A DNA stretch of 64,000 nucleotides from Theobroma cacao (GCF_000208745.1 NC_030856.1:17105983-17169982); one strand, 5' to 3'; counted from the stretch's first letter, positions 1 to 12,689 are shown. The notes: generated by a model not told the origin, from the letters alone. Made by a program: numbers and translations.

Positions 1-1188
1 TTTCACCTTACTTCATCATTTTTCATGCCATTTTCCTTGAAATAAAAACAATCCCCCATTGATATTCAGCCCTCATGGTTCGACCAACAAGGAACCCTAG
101 AGAAATTGAATATTTCTTTTGTGTTTTTGTTCATAACCATGCTTAACTATCCCTAAACACTAACATAGTCTAAAATCAAATTATTCCAACAACAATTCCT
201 CTTCCATACCCATTTTTCAGAATTGAATTCATCATGATAACTCAATATTCAACCATGGAAATCAAGAACAAAAGCATGGATAAGCTAGGTATCAAGGAGA
301 ATTAAAGAAATTCTAACTTACCTAGCTTGTTTCCTTGATTTCTTCACTTTTTTTTTTTGAATTTCCACCTAGGTTTTCTTGTTTTTCCCTTTGTTCTTTG
401 TTTGTTCTTGTTGATGGTTGCCTAGGCTGAATATGGTGAGAGAATTGGGGATTTAATGGGCTGATTTCTATAAAAAATAATAAAATAATCAAGCATGCCA
501 CCTGTCACATTCTTATTGGCCCAATTTTTTAACTTTTTGACTTTTTCTTCTTAATTTTTCACCACAAATATTCTGGTGTTTATCCAATCCTACCACAATT
601 AAAATCCCTTGGTCTTGACAAGTGCTGGGGTGAAAAATTTACAGATTTGCCCCAGGGACGAAAAAATTATGATTTTGCCCCTATACTTCGAAATGTACCG
701 GAATCACATTATTTCTACTTTTCAACCTCAAATAACACTAATATTGATCAATATTAACCAAATGGGGCAAAAATTGTTTTATAAAAATTTCCGTTTAGTC
801 CTCGAGTGGTAAAATTACCATTTTACCCTTGTGCTCCAAAAATACCGAGAATCACAATTTTTCACTACTAAACATCATTTTATAGTCCAATAATCATAAT
901 TATATTTCATATAATTATTCTTGGTCAAATGTGATCAAATCTTGGCTAGAAATCTCCATTTTATCATCAAATGGTAAAATGATCGTTTTGTCTTTAATCA
1001 GTCAAATTTCCTGATGGACTCCAAACTGGACCTTGAACTCCGAATCACTATTCTAAGTCATTTTGTGGGTTTCAAAATTTTCAATTTCCTCTTAGAATTT
1101 CTATTTGAACTAGTTCAAGGCTCGATTTAACTTATTTGTACCACTCGATACAATACCGTCTTTTAATCGAGCTTGACAAGGTCTCACA
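1..1188 (-). mobile_element. LTR of a Ty3/gypsy-type element, 5' part in sense, cut by window edge
   Basis: Read on the minus strand it begins TGTGAGACCTTG at 1188, the same start as the chromovirus LTRs further right. It then shows a TATA-like stretch (RC of about 466-475), a leader, and a splice-donor-like AGGTAAGT (RC of about 314-325) about 870 bases in. The other LTRs have the donor at a comparable distance. The rest of the element lies to the left, outside the window. There is no open reading frame of note; the 67-codon frame at 609-812 is not credible. The lineage is inferred from shared termini and layout only. Confidence 0.6.
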
Positions 1189-1236
1189 GTAAGTGACTTT
1201 GAGACTATGAAATGTATGCCATGAGATGCATGTGTT
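1189..1236 (+). mobile_element. Short left piece of the LTR that resumes at 5261
   Basis: These 48 bases lie between the end of the minus-strand LTR (1188) and the 4-kb solo LTR. Their last five bases GTGTT are repeated at 5256-5260, so they belong to the sequence continuing at 5261. The start of this LTR is missing, presumably cut by the element ending at 1188. Confidence 0.5.
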
Positions 1237-2695
1237 TGTAACGACTCGTTCCTTGATCGTTACCGGCATCCGAGTTTTGTGAGAGAACCTGCCAAGTCCT
1301 GAACACGCCTTATTTGAAACTTTTATTAATACATTATATTCAATCCACCAATTTATGTAATCACTTTGAACTGTATAACTCTTTGCTATATACTTAAAAT
1401 GAAAAGTCGGACAATTCGACTAAACTTCTACTCCACATTAATTGTATAATACATTAAAGTTTATAATCTCCAATTGTACATTTACAACGAAATATACTAT
1501 GAACAACTTGACCTCTAGTAGCGGAGTGACTCGAAATAAAGTGCTATGAGATACCTTTACCTATCCGCGGTGGACAATAAGTGTTGATGTATACAAGTTA
1601 GGCTGATCACTTATCTGCAAAAGGGAAGACAAGGGGGTGAGTCTCCCAGACTCAATGATCATTGGCTTTGTGAGTAGGGCATAGATGGGAAACAAGCATA
1701 GGGCAGATAATTTGAAGGATAAAACCAGAGTATAAAATGATAACCTTATAAAACCAAATAACAAATACAGTATTTGTGCCTTGTAAAAATAATACTGTAA
1801 AAATCATAGTGCATTACTTTCCTTGGCAAGCAATGCCAAAATCAAAGCATAGTAAAATAGATTTCAATTGTAGAAATCATTTATTTCCTTAATGAACACA
1901 AATGGTCGTATAAAAACACGCAAGGTCCCAAGTCGTGTGGCATGTAAAAATAATCGAGTACATCCATATACATCAATTCATGATCAACATATAAGCACTG
2001 AAAGTTGTCAATTAAAAAGAGGAGCTGCAGAAAAATAATAACTCTGCACCATGTCAAAGAGTACAAGTCTAAAAACTCTCAAGACTCTCAAGTTGGTGAT
2101 GATAGATAATCAATATGTGGACCCTCTTCCATGTAATAACATCCGAGAGGCCCCCCTCCACCGAATTCCCACAGCCATGGCAGTCTAGACGATGTTGGTC
2201 AACATTAGAGAAATCATGTAGTCATAACCACGTATATCAACTTGTGGCCTATCCACATAAAACAATTTGGGGCCTTGGCACATATAATCACAGAATGTGG
2301 CTTAGCCATGTCTAACAGCCCATCGACGACCCAATAGGTTCTCTAGCTAAAGCTCACTTGTGCACAAGGGTCACACTATCTTGATGTGGTATTCGGCTTA
2401 CTTCGATGCTCTCCGTTTGTCAAAATCATTTTCAAAACAAAATTAAGGTTTTGAAGAGTTTTCCTTTAAATCATTTGAAAACAAAGTTCGACAACCTTCC
2501 AAAATTGTTTTTCACATTAAAATGCATGGTGTAAACATTTGCATAAAGTTTGAACTAAAACCGACTCACAAGAATTTGCATTTAAGCCTTTTATCAAGTG
2601 CAATTTACAATGCATGTCACCCAAAGATACAAGGCATGGCTTTGATGCAAAACATTGCAAAAGGGCTTGTTTCCCAATTTATAAAACACTTTACA

Positions 2696-2737
<42 letters not shown>

Positions 2738-5255
2738 NACAGGAAAAATATATATATACACACACATATATGTATATATATATTATACTATATATATATA
2801 TATATATATAGTATACACAAAAAAGTTCCAAATCAATTTGCATCCACAATTGCCTATTGTTTCTACCAGCTCATGCTTTCCACAAAAGTAGTGTGTAAAT
2901 CATTCGAACCATGTATTCAAATCACTTATCATTTTCTACCAACTCATGCTTTCCACAAAGGCATTGAATAATGCTATACATATTCTTTTATATGGCATAG
3001 AATCTTTTAAATTAACACCCCTCGCTCACCTTACAATGGCAGGATGTCACTTAACCACTAATATTTCCTCAAATGCTTACCTTTTGCTTGCAACAATAAT
3101 CCTTGCTTTGTCAATTTCTTGACATCATTACAATCCAATACATTTAATAAGCTTTGCTGCCATTATATTCTACACTTGCTATTCGCATTTAATTCTATAC
3201 TTTCATATCTTATTCTTAAGATATAATCGTTTACACTAAATTCTTAGTTTGAATTACATAAACCTAGCAACTTGTTTATGACTTCAAATGCCCATGTCAA
3301 TCTTTCTAATAACATTTGTCATGTTCAAACTATTATTTCTGTACTATTAATCACATATATGGTAGCAATTATAAATTCGATTTCACCACGTAATTTCTAA
3401 GCTTATATGCACCATTATTCACATTTAACATGCTGCCACTAATCACAATATCAATTTCCATTCATGTTGCACCAACATTCTTATCCTTTTTAAATCTTTC
3501 AAAACAACATATGTCCACAATGTCTTTTTCAAGCTTTCAACTAGTATAATTGTTTCCTAACCATACTTAAGGCATCAGACAATCATTTCACATTACATGC
3601 CTTACCTTTTTGATGGCTTGGATCTTGCATGCAACTTCAATATTCTTCAAAAGCTTTAATCATCAAGCTGCCACAATAACTCACAAATAAATTGCCAATA
3701 TTTCCTATCAACCGTAGGATAAAAAAATGCAAGATTATGCTTACCCTTTTTCTTTATACTTGAAATCCACCATTCATAGTGGCCTAGTTACAATCATGTA
3801 ACTATATCCCTTCTAATCAAGTTAATCTATGCGGAAGCTAATCTTTGCTGCCACAAAACATTTCTCATTGTTACTAACCCATTTTCAAAGAATATTCAAG
3901 CTAAAACTGCAATCTTTACCTTGTTTCTCTTGTATCTTGAAACCAAGCTTTACACCTCCATCGACACTCCACGGTTTCTCTCTTGAATGTTGAAGACTCT
4001 TTGGGTGGTAAAATATCTAAACTTTACAAGATAGAGGAAGGAAACCTCACAATTTCTTTAGATCTTCTTCAAAACTGAGCCCGCCTTTGATTTCCCTTTT
4101 CCCTATTTTCTTTCTCTCTTTTGGGTGGAGTTTGCAAGAACTAAGTTCTTTCTCTTGTTCACTTTCAAAGGCCCGGTTTTGCCTAAGTTCCTAAGCCATT
4201 TCTCTTTTCTTTTTTCTATCTATTGATTATTTATTTGGCCACCCTCTTGGACCAATCACAATACATGCAAACATTCACCTTTTATTTTCATTTGGCCATT
4301 TTGCCAACCAATAGGTTTTCATGCACCAATTTCCTTTCTTCCGCATTGGTCAAATATCTTCCTCTATTATCCATATCCATTCTTTAATCTATCTTCATGC
4401 ATTCTTAATGCATTTCCATTTCGTCCACCTTACTTATGTCTAATAGCCTTACATGCATTCTCCCATATTATTTCTCATTTGGCCTCCCATTTAGCCAATA
4501 ACATTACATGCATATATATTTCCTTTCTTTTAGTCCAACATTGACACCAAGTGCCCTGCATGCAAAAATTCTCTATGCTTTCTTTAACTTGTAAAATCAC
4601 ATGCTTATTTCACCTTGTGCATTTGTCTCCTTCCTTTTTATTTGTCACATGGTAAAGGGTCTTACATGTTCCCCACTAAGATTACACCTTTATATGCCAT
4701 CTTTTGCATGTAATAGTATTGTCACATGCATATGCCAATCTTCCACATAACCTCATTTTTTCATGACTAATTATTTTCTTTTCATCCAATTTTGCATGTG
4801 ACCAATAATTTCTCGATCAAAATAATATAATATAATATAAATAAATAAATATTATTTTATTCATGTCATCCAAAAATTCTATTTTTGGTCTCCCTCACTT
4901 AACTTAACCTATCTCTAGCAAGATTCAGCCCGTTCTAGTATCGAATTATTTTAATATTATTTATTAATAAAATATTATTTTATTCTAAAATTCTTCACTT
5001 ATCTCTTCGGGTCTTAAAGTGTCTCACTTTGTCATAGTTAACTTCCATGTTGCCATTTAACTCGTTAATTCATCCTCGTTATAATATTATTATTTTATTA
5101 TTATTTTAATAGTATTTTCTCACGTACGAAATATCTTATTCCAAAATATTTCTTTCACCAGTCACCGTTCTTTGGCACTGAAATTAACATCAATTGACCT
5201 TTCGTCTTATCGATAATGTCTTAATGACTTCTATACTAGGGCACGGGGTGTTACA
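1237..5255 (-). mobile_element. 4.0-kb solo LTR flanked by GTGTT target duplication
   Basis: The plus strand starts TGTAACGACTCG and ends GGGGTGTTACA, giving short inverted termini (TGTAAC...GTTACA). The five bases GTGTT occur immediately outside both ends (1232-1236 and 5256-5260). There is no internal coding region, so this is a solo LTR from LTR-LTR recombination. Minus orientation is inferred from the minus-strand start TGTAACACCCCG, a common LTR start, and from a donor-like CAAGGTAAG (RC near 3915-3925). It contains a TA microsatellite with an N. It is unrelated in sequence to the 2.5-kb chromovirus LTRs. Confidence 0.75.
2697..2812. repeat. TA microsatellite with an N at 2738
   Basis: Two long TA runs (about 2697-2737 and 2766-2812) flank a short A/C-rich stretch. 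A single N at 2738 marks an unresolved join in the assembly. The reading frames crossing it are runs of Tyr-Ile codons and are not genes. Confidence 0.9.
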
Positions 5256-5260
5256 GTGTT

Positions 5261-6792
5261 GAGATAGTCATATACATTATGGGCTAAGTATGATGATGAT
5301 TTATGGAGATGCTATATGTTCATGATGCAAGGTAAGGATGATAACGATCTTAAGCTCAAAAGGTCCTATGATGTCCGTGGGTGAGGCCGAAGTGCCACTC
5401 ATGCGAGGTAAACTAGACGATAGTTAGGACCCTATCCAATACCCACTTGAGTGGGGTGGGACCACTCAATAGATCATGGACAAGGCTGATATGCCATTCG
5501 TGTGATCACATTAGGAACTTAAAATAGTGGGGGTTAAACCATTATTCACCAAAATGGGACGGACCCACTCGTAGTTATAATGTTATGAAGAATGAGATTA
5601 ATGAGTCAGAGAAATGATTGAATGAGTATTGCTTCATGATTTATGCTTAAATGCCTAGTTTATGATTACATGAGTATTGATGATGTTATTATTCACATTG
5701 TAATGTGGTGATATTGGCTTGGTTAGACAAAACTTTACCTTAGGGAATGATCCCTCAATGCTATAAAGACTTATGAATGAGTTAGATTTAAGAAAATGCC
5801 CAAAAAAATTGATTTTGTGGCAAAAGTATCGATACATATGAAGTATGTATCGATACATTTTCAACAGAATGCTACAAAAGGCATTTTTGGTGAAATGTAT
5901 CAATACATTACCAAGGTTATAGATAGAATCATTGCATTTATTGATACATTACAGAATGTATCGATACAATTGTTGAAGAATTGGCTTATTAATTGATTTT
6001 AGAGAGGTTTTCAAGATTATATGGTTTATAATGATTTATGTAAAGATGTTTCCATGCAATGTTATTAATAGGATGATTAAATGCTATGTTTCATGAACAT
6101 CATGGTAACGTGAAAGAATTTGTGAATCATATGCATTTATAATTGCATGGTTATGAAAATCTCATATCCCCTGGGTTGTCCTTTTCCCTGTATCTACTCA
6201 CAGAGTCTTTATGACTCACACATAATTTTCCCTCACTATTTTTGTTGCAAATCAATGATAGCTCTTTTGCTAGCAGCCAATGTCACAGAGATGTGATCCG
6301 TTCATTTCTCATTAGTAAGTGTCTAGCAACTTCTCAATGCTTAGCGAGTCGGGTCTTGTTTTACTAATGAGTCAGTCTATGTTATGTTTATGTTTTCAGG
6401 CCATGGACATGTTTTATGGATTATGAGTATGTTACAATAATGTAGCAAAATGTTCGTACATATTAAATTATGAATGTTATGTTAAATGTGTAAATTGGCT
6501 CAAGAGCAAAAATGGATACCTGACGGTGTTGAGACATGTAAATGTTGTGGTGCACTAGAAATGTTGCACTCTAATGATATATGAAACGTTGCACTTACAC
6601 TTATAAGTTGAGAAGTTCCATATATGTCTAGTGTTTCATATGATGGTATGCATGTGTTGATATTGTATGCCTATGGATGTTTATGTATGCTTTTGTATTG
6701 ATGAATGATAAAGAGGCTTGCTTAGGCTTAGTAGGCTATACCTATCTGGTTTCATGCGTCGACCATCTTCCATCATAAAATGAGATGTGACA
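5261..6792 (+). mobile_element. 5' LTR (3' part) of the decayed gypsy element, TATCGATA type
   Basis: It ends GATGTGACA at 6792 and is followed five bases later by a primer-binding-like site, so it is the 3' part of a plus-strand 5' LTR. Clusters of the palindrome TGTATCGATACA occur at 5826-5975, the best being ATGTATCGATACAT at 5845-5858. An inverted, diverged copy of this LTR lies at about 10766-11760. The conserved tail GGCTTGCTTAGGCTTAGTAG at about 6714-6733 is shared with the other chromovirus LTRs, so the families are related. The upstream piece is 1189-1236. Confidence 0.75.
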
Positions 6793-6796
6793 AAGT

Positions 6797-6809
6797 TGAT
6801 ATCAGAGTT
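6797..6809 (+). other. Primer binding site, decayed
   Basis: TGATATCAGAGTT starts five bases after the LTR end and matches the TGGTATCAGAGC initiator-Met tRNA complement with substitutions. It marks the start of the internal region. Confidence 0.7.
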
Positions 6810-7033
6810 TGAGGTTCATAGAGTCTTAGGATTTCTTTGGTTGTTAGCAGAATGATTTAAGTCGTATGTAGGAATCTTCTTTTTGATTTGTGTGCCCAAG
6901 CACAAAGCGAGAACAAGAAACCTACATATAATTCCTTGTTTGTCCACCCACTATATGCTTAAGAGATATGTCTAGTATTGTTGTGAGTTTATAGTGTTGA
7001 GTCTTACAATATATGTTGCTTTTGTCTAGGTGA

Positions 7034-9330
7034 GATATGCTACCCAGGACATGATGCTCTTGTAAAAACTATTGATAGACCACGTATGCGTACTACTAGA
7101 GGTCGTGGTAAATGCGGTAGAGCCTCTAGCTCACGGAAGACTGATACCCTCTAAAGCACAGATAGAGGGAAAAGGTCCCAAACTAGTAGTTGAGGGATAA
7201 GGTCCCAAGGTAGTAATGCCTACAGTTAGGATAGTGTTTTTAGAGGATTTAGCTACCAGCTTACAAGGAGTCAGTTAGACCATGGAGCTTCTTGCTTAAG
7301 AGATATTGGATCAAAGGCGATGGGGTAATGATCATCCTATTGTGCAGGCATCCCCTGGGTCACAAAGTCAAGGTGACTAGCCATATGCTAGTATGGTTAG
7401 AGTTGGGATCGAGGCTCTACTATAGGAGTTCATGAAGCTACAACCTCATACATTTTCTAGATCAGATGCGTCACATGATGCCTAGGATTTCTTGGATAAC
7501 ATTGAGGTCATATGCAATGCTTTGAGTTTCACTAGCACTTGGATGGTGGAGCTAGTTGCATTTAGACTAGGTAGAGTAGCTCGACAGTGGTATGATCTAC
7601 TACACAAAGGTAGATCACCGAGTGCTGCAATTAATAGTTGCAGGAGTTTAGTATAGCTTTTCTAGAGAGTTTTCTACCTATCAGTGTCAAGGAGGCTAGA
7701 GCCTATGAGTTCGAGATGTTGGTACAGACTTTGGGTAAGGTAGTGCAAGACTATATATTATGTTTACTGAATTGTCTCAATATGTGCCCTACTTATGGCT
7801 ATTGAAGAGATTAGAGTTTCAAGGTTCGTTAATGAATTGGTATGACCTCTATATAGGGTCATAGTGCCCTAGGAGTTCATTGATTACTTTAAGGAAGTGA
7901 ACTATGCTTAGAGGTAGAGAAAAAGGATATGGAGACCAAAAGAGGTCAAGATAAGTCTAAGAGGGCTAGGATTGAGGGCCAATAGGGCCAACAAAAAGGT
8001 TCACAATCACCTCTATAGAGGAGTGGTTCTAGTGGTAGTTCTAAGAAGAGTAAGAAGGTTGCCAAACCACTGAGGTGATTGGTCATAAGATAGTCTAAAA
8101 GAGATAGAGCATTATGGTATTCATGTGGTAAGAAGCACAGAGGGCAATGTCTCCAAGGATTCACTTCTTGTTATTCATGTGGGTTGATTGGTCATTTTAC
8201 TCAGGATTGTCCTAATGGTCAGAGGACTCAAGGCTCAACACAGGGACAGACATAGCTAGCTCTACTTGCCCCATTTGTAGTCGCTTAGACTAGTAAAAAG
8301 GTTAGAGGAGCTAGGGGTCAAGGTGTCGGTAGTTCATCCCAAGTGTATTGTATGACCCTAGTGCTACACATTCATTTGTATCCCCAAACTTTGCATCTGG
8401 ATTGGGTATAGAACACTCCAAGAGAAAGCAAGACTTGGTAGTTACCACACTCTTGGAAAAGGTGTTTGTGTCAAGGCATGTGTGTAAAGATTGTATGGTT
8501 TGGATAGGGAGTAAGGACACTTCAGCAAATCTAATTTTGAAAGACATGTTAAAGTTTGATGCAATATTGGGTATCAAAAGTTTGTCACCCAATTATGGTT
8601 AGGTTAATTGCCACTATAAGGTGGTACACTTTCTCTGAGAGAGAAATTGTTTAGTATCCAAGAGGATTGTAGTATGGTGACGAGTAGTATGATTTCTGCT
8701 TTAAAGCCTATGACATTGATTGGCTGTGGATGTTAGGGATTTTTGGCATTTGTTAAAGACACCTAAACAGTGGTGGGTAAGGTAGCTGACATGCTAATTG
8801 TGAGGGAGTTCACTAATGTGTTTCTTGAAGAGTTGCCAAGATTATCCCTAGATACAGATATAGAGTTTTGCATCTACTAGGTACATGGTACAAGTCTGAT
8901 ATCTATACCACCATACAGAATGGCACAAGTTAAGCTTAAGATCAATTAGAGGACTTGTTGGACAAGGGGTTCATTCCTCCTAGTGTGTCACCATGGGGTG
9001 CACCAATAGTATTCGTAAAGAAGAATGATGGATCAATGAGACTGTGTATAGATTATCGATAGTTGAACAAGGGGACAATGAAGAATAAATATCCTTCACC
9101 ATGCATTGATGATTTGTTTGATTAGCTCTAGGGAGCCCAATGTTTTTCTAAGATTGTCTTGAGGTCTGGCTATCATTAGTTGAGAATTAGGCTAAGAGAT
9201 GTGCTTAAGACTACTTTTCATACTAGGTATGGGCATTATGAGTTCTTGGTGATGTCATTAGGCTTATGAATGCCCCGACTGCTTTTATGGACATGATGAA
9301 CTGAGTGTTCAGGCCATATTTGGAATAAAA
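7034..9330 (+). pseudogene. Decayed Ty3/gypsy gag-pol, truncated inside reverse transcriptase
   Basis: Fragments in all three forward frames follow gag-protease-RT order. Gag pieces include VELVAFRLGRVARQWYDLL (about 7539-7600). An intact CCHC zinc knuckle reads CYSCGLIGHFTQDCP (about 8171-8215). The protease start reads LYDPSATHSFVS near 8346, with the usual DSG/DAG changed to DPS. RT begins with [17 protein letters not shown] (about 8950) and carries CIDYR then a stop (about 9045-9060), ending with [11 protein letters not shown] (about 9230). Sequence identity breaks off near 9330, before the YxDD motif, so the catalytic half of RT, RNase H and integrase are missing. Many stops replace Gln or Arg codons. 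It is non-functional. Confidence 0.88.
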
Positions 9331-9769
9331 ATTAGAAAAAAAAGTAAAGAATACTTTATAATGCCATAGATGCAGTTTACTGGTCATTTTCATCCCCACC
9401 AAAATCTTCATTAGAGTCTAAATCTGTAAGCAACAAAGGAAATGTAGACATATCCATCCCAATATGTTATGCATAAGCTCTCATCATTTGTTCGATTACT
9501 TGATTCTAGCTCTCATGGCGGTTTAGACGACGATCAATGCGCTCCATCCATTGAACAACACTACAAATGGGAGCCGATTGTAAAGGTAATAGGATAGCTT
9601 GCGAAGAACTACCAACTATCAGTGCAAGCTCTTCCAAATCTATCGAGGTGGGATAATGAATTTATCATGCAGTAATAGGCTTTACGTATAGATATAATAA
9701 ATTTGTCATGGGATAAAGGTAAAAAGAAAGGAAAAACTTGTTCTAATACACCCATAGTTAATAATAGAC
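9331..9769. other. Unclassified sequence between gypsy and copia relics
   Basis: Similarity to gypsy RT stops and AT-rich sequence of unknown origin follows. On the minus strand a short stretch reads WMERIDRRLNRHES (about 9510-9555), resembling coiled, charged gag-like protein, but I do not recognise it. It could be the left part of the copia LTR or a separate insertion. Confidence 0.35.
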
Positions 9770-10461
9770 GTTGATTTACATTGATTTAAGGTGTATATAT
9801 ATATACAAGTTACATGACTAATTAAAGTGAAAAAGATTTTCATAGAGAGTTAGCATTGTCTTGTCAGAGTTGTCAACCTCAAGTTGACAATATAGAGATC
9901 TAACAGCAAACTCAAGAATTCACCACGATATAATTTATCAAAGCCAAACAGATAAATATAAATCAACAGATATAACAGGTAACACTAAAACTAAAGTACC
10001 CTAAATATACATAGAAATCCCTTCGGGTGTAGAGGGAAAAGTCATGGAGAAAAATTCATATAAAGTTTACTTTGAAAAATAAGCAAATTACAAGATTTCA
10101 TATCTCAAGCCCTTTCCCAAAACTCATGATTCATAATGTTTTAAAGAATACAAAAAAGTTACATCTTTGGAAAAATACCACCAAATCTCACTAGATTTCA
10201 TAAAATATAGTAATTCCTTATCATAAAGACACTTCAAGAACCATCCTTAAGAAGACCCAATAATTAACTATGCTACTTTTCTTTTGTAGTTTTTGTGGAG
10301 CATAAATTCTTACTATTATTTTTTGCTAGCATAACCCTTCTTTTTTTCTCTGAAGTTGTTGCTTGAGCTTTTCTCTTATCAAAACCCTTGTCAATTAAAT
10401 GACCGTAAAGGTAGAATGGGGTTGGACGCTTGTGGGTCATTATACCTTTAAAAATATAACA
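9770..10461 (-). mobile_element. 3' LTR of a Ty1/copia element (left edge uncertain)
   Basis: On the minus strand a purine run (AAAGGGGGAGAT, RC of 10462-10474) is followed by TGTTATATT, a classic polypurine tract and LTR start at 10461. A TATATATATA-rich promoter-like stretch lies at about 9791-9804. Copia RNase H codons lie just upstream in sense (10475-10762), as expected for a 3' end. The left border was not found precisely. Confidence 0.6.
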
Positions 10462-10474
10462 ATCTCCCCCTTTA

Positions 10475-10765
10475 GCCCATCGACAAGAGATTAATTTCTT
10501 AACTCCTCACTTGGAGTCCAGTATAGCTTGCTTGCTGCATAACTCAAGCTTTTCCTTAATAATTACTTTGGTTAACATATCAACAGTGTTCTTATCTGTG
10601 TGAATATTTTCAACATCATCATTTGTTCCTCAATCACCAAATGTAACCAATGATACCTTACCTCAATGTGTTCTGTACGATTGTGATACATGGTGTTCTT
10701 TCTTAAATGAATAGAACTCTAGTTGTTTTCTGGAAAGATCGTGACCAGCACTAGGATTTTTGTGA
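10475..10765 (-). pseudogene. Ty1/copia RNase H C-terminus relic
   Basis: The minus strand encodes SIHLRKNTMYHNRTEHIEV (about 10660-10717), matching the copia RNase H motif S-x-L-x-K-N...H-x-R-T-K-H-I-x-V. After a frameshift comes NTVDMLTKVIIKEKLELC, the usual end of copia pol. The rest of pol is absent because an inverted gypsy LTR fragment begins near 10766. It is truncated, frameshifted and non-functional. Confidence 0.8.
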
Positions 10766-11760
10766 GTATAGCCTACTAGAACTTAGTAAGCCACTTTACA
10801 TCATTCAATCATCAATGAATCACATACGGTTCATTTACCACCATCAACATACTTGAAAACATTTATCATAATGAATATATATTCATCAATACCTAAACGT
10901 CTATACAAGATTATGGAACTTCTCAACATAAACTTTCATTAACAATATCTATAATGTAATCATTTCACATAAACCTATAATGCACCCCTAAGTGCTGATA
11001 TATTCTCTTCAGCCTTCATCCATAACAATTACATAATGTCTTTATAAGAAAAATGTCCTTCATGGTTTAATAATCAAACATAAATAAGTATCTATAGATA
11101 TTAATATAAAAACTGACTTGTTAGCAAAACACGACCAACCTTCTAGGCATTAAGTGGGCTACTAGACATCTACCAAGAAAAACGAATGGATCATGCCTTC
11201 GTGACTTGGGTGGCTAAAGGGCTATCATTGATCTACAACACAAATAATGGAAACTAATGTGTGCGTCACAAAGACTCCATGAGTGAATACAGGGAAAGGG
11301 ACAAGCCAAAAGGGGAACGATATTCATAGACATTAAATTATATAACCATGCGATTCATAAATCTCATCAAATTTCCTTTAAAACCATTGAAATGTGTAGT
11401 TTAGTACCTTTGCATAAGAATTCAATTGAAATATTACTTGCATAAATCATTTAGGATGAAAAAAAAGTTAAATAGCTTGAAAACCAACTTAAAACACATT
11501 TTTGGAGGGAATGTATTGATAGATTTGGCGAATCTATTAATACATTTCACACAGTTCTAAATCTATCGATACATTAAGAATATGTATCGATAAATGAATC
11601 GTGAACTCAATTTTTGTAAAATCCCTAACTTTCTTTTCTTGGATTAATTTAACAATTAACTTGGTGAGCTTAAGAAATGCTTTTATTGAGTTGAATTTAA
11701 TGATTTTTAACCTAAAGGAATGATAAATAAAAGTCATGAAGGTTTTGGAATTGAATTGGA
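10766..11760 (-). mobile_element. Inverted LTR fragment, same family as 5261-6792
   Basis: The reverse complement aligns by eye with 5.7-6.8 kb. Shared landmarks are the TATAGCCTACTA tail, the block with the phrases CCCTGTAT and ACTCA.GGAGTCTTT, and the TATCGATA palindromes (11510-11590, for example CTATCGATAC at 11561-11570). Divergence is high. It lacks clean termini, so it may be the remaining LTR of the broken element at 6793-9330 in rearranged form, or an independent copy. Confidence 0.6.
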
Positions 11761-12401
11761 ATGGAATTAGGCATGGAAAAGGCTAATTTTTAACAGTTTG
11801 AACTAGAAGGGTCTATCTCAATGCATAGGGCGTCGATCCCAAAAAGCAAAGTCGGGTCAAAATGCATTATGGATGTACTAAGATCAACCCCCACCTTTCA
11901 AGGGGTCAATCCCTAAGCCCCAAAGATAGAAAACATGTTCTATTTTAGACTAGGATTAACCATCACCCTCTAAAGGGTCGATCTTAGAGTGCCCAGACAA
12001 AAGAATAAAACCTAAAACCTTCCCTAACCTAAGGCTCATTCATTTATTTCACTTCTTTTTGTTCTTTCACCCATTTTCTCTCAAATTTCTCACTTTTCAT
12101 GACCTACAAAGTTTTACTATCAAACCCTCGATTCTAACTGCTACAGGTAAGGATTTTCACTCTAATAACTTGGTTTTTTTGCTTTTTTAACTCCTCTCTC
12201 TAAAAACTAGAAACTTTTTCTAAATTTTCAAGGCTTGACTAGATTGCTCCATTAGAAAGCTCACCAAGAAAGAAAAAAAAGTTAAAGTATGTTCTTTAGG
12301 TAATGGCTAAGAGGTTTGGATGAAAGATTGATGGAAATGATTGGAATTAAGTGAAGATTAATTAAGCTAGAATATGAGTATATACTTATTATCAATTTAG
12401 G
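11761..12401 (+). repeat. LTR/leader-like segment with GGTCGATCC words
   Basis: No reading frame. It holds repeated GTCGATCCC / GGTCAATCC / GGGTCGATC words (11830-11985), then a CT-rich leader-like tract (12040-12115) and a donor-like ACAGGTAAGG (about 12142-12151). This is the same order seen in the chromovirus LTRs. Matching words recur at 27254-27360, so this is probably the left part of one LTR interrupted by the insertion at 12690-26798. Confidence 0.4.
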
Positions 12402-12689
12402 TTGTCATCTTCTGAAAAATTTAGATGCCTTAGCATCTTTTGAAATATTTATGTCTTAGCATCTTCTGAAAAATTTAGATGCCTTAGCATCTTTTGTAAT
12501 ATTTAGATGCCTCCACATCTTCTGAAATATATAAATGCCTTGGTATCTTTTGAGATATCTAGATGCAGTAGCATCTTTGGAATTATTAAATGCCTTAGGA
12601 TCTTTGGAAATTGCTAGATGCTTTAACATCTTTGGATTTGGTTGGGTGTCACAACACCTTTGGATTATGGCCATGGACCATAGCACAAA
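12402..12689. repeat. 28-bp degenerate tandem repeat, left part
   Basis: About ten units of roughly 27-28 bases with the core GCCTTAGCATCTTTTGAAA run to 12689. The array continues at 26815-26960 after the inserted LTR X. Reading frames through it (for example 12456-12686 minus) only reflect the repeat. Confidence 0.85.

Noticed and set aside
2522..2971. 149-codon open frame on the plus strand
   Set aside because: It passes through the TA microsatellite and an N, giving Tyr-Ile runs, and has no similarity to a protein family.
12456..12686. 76-codon frame with a KDAKASK-like repeat
   Set aside because: It reflects the 28-bp tandem repeat and has no other support.
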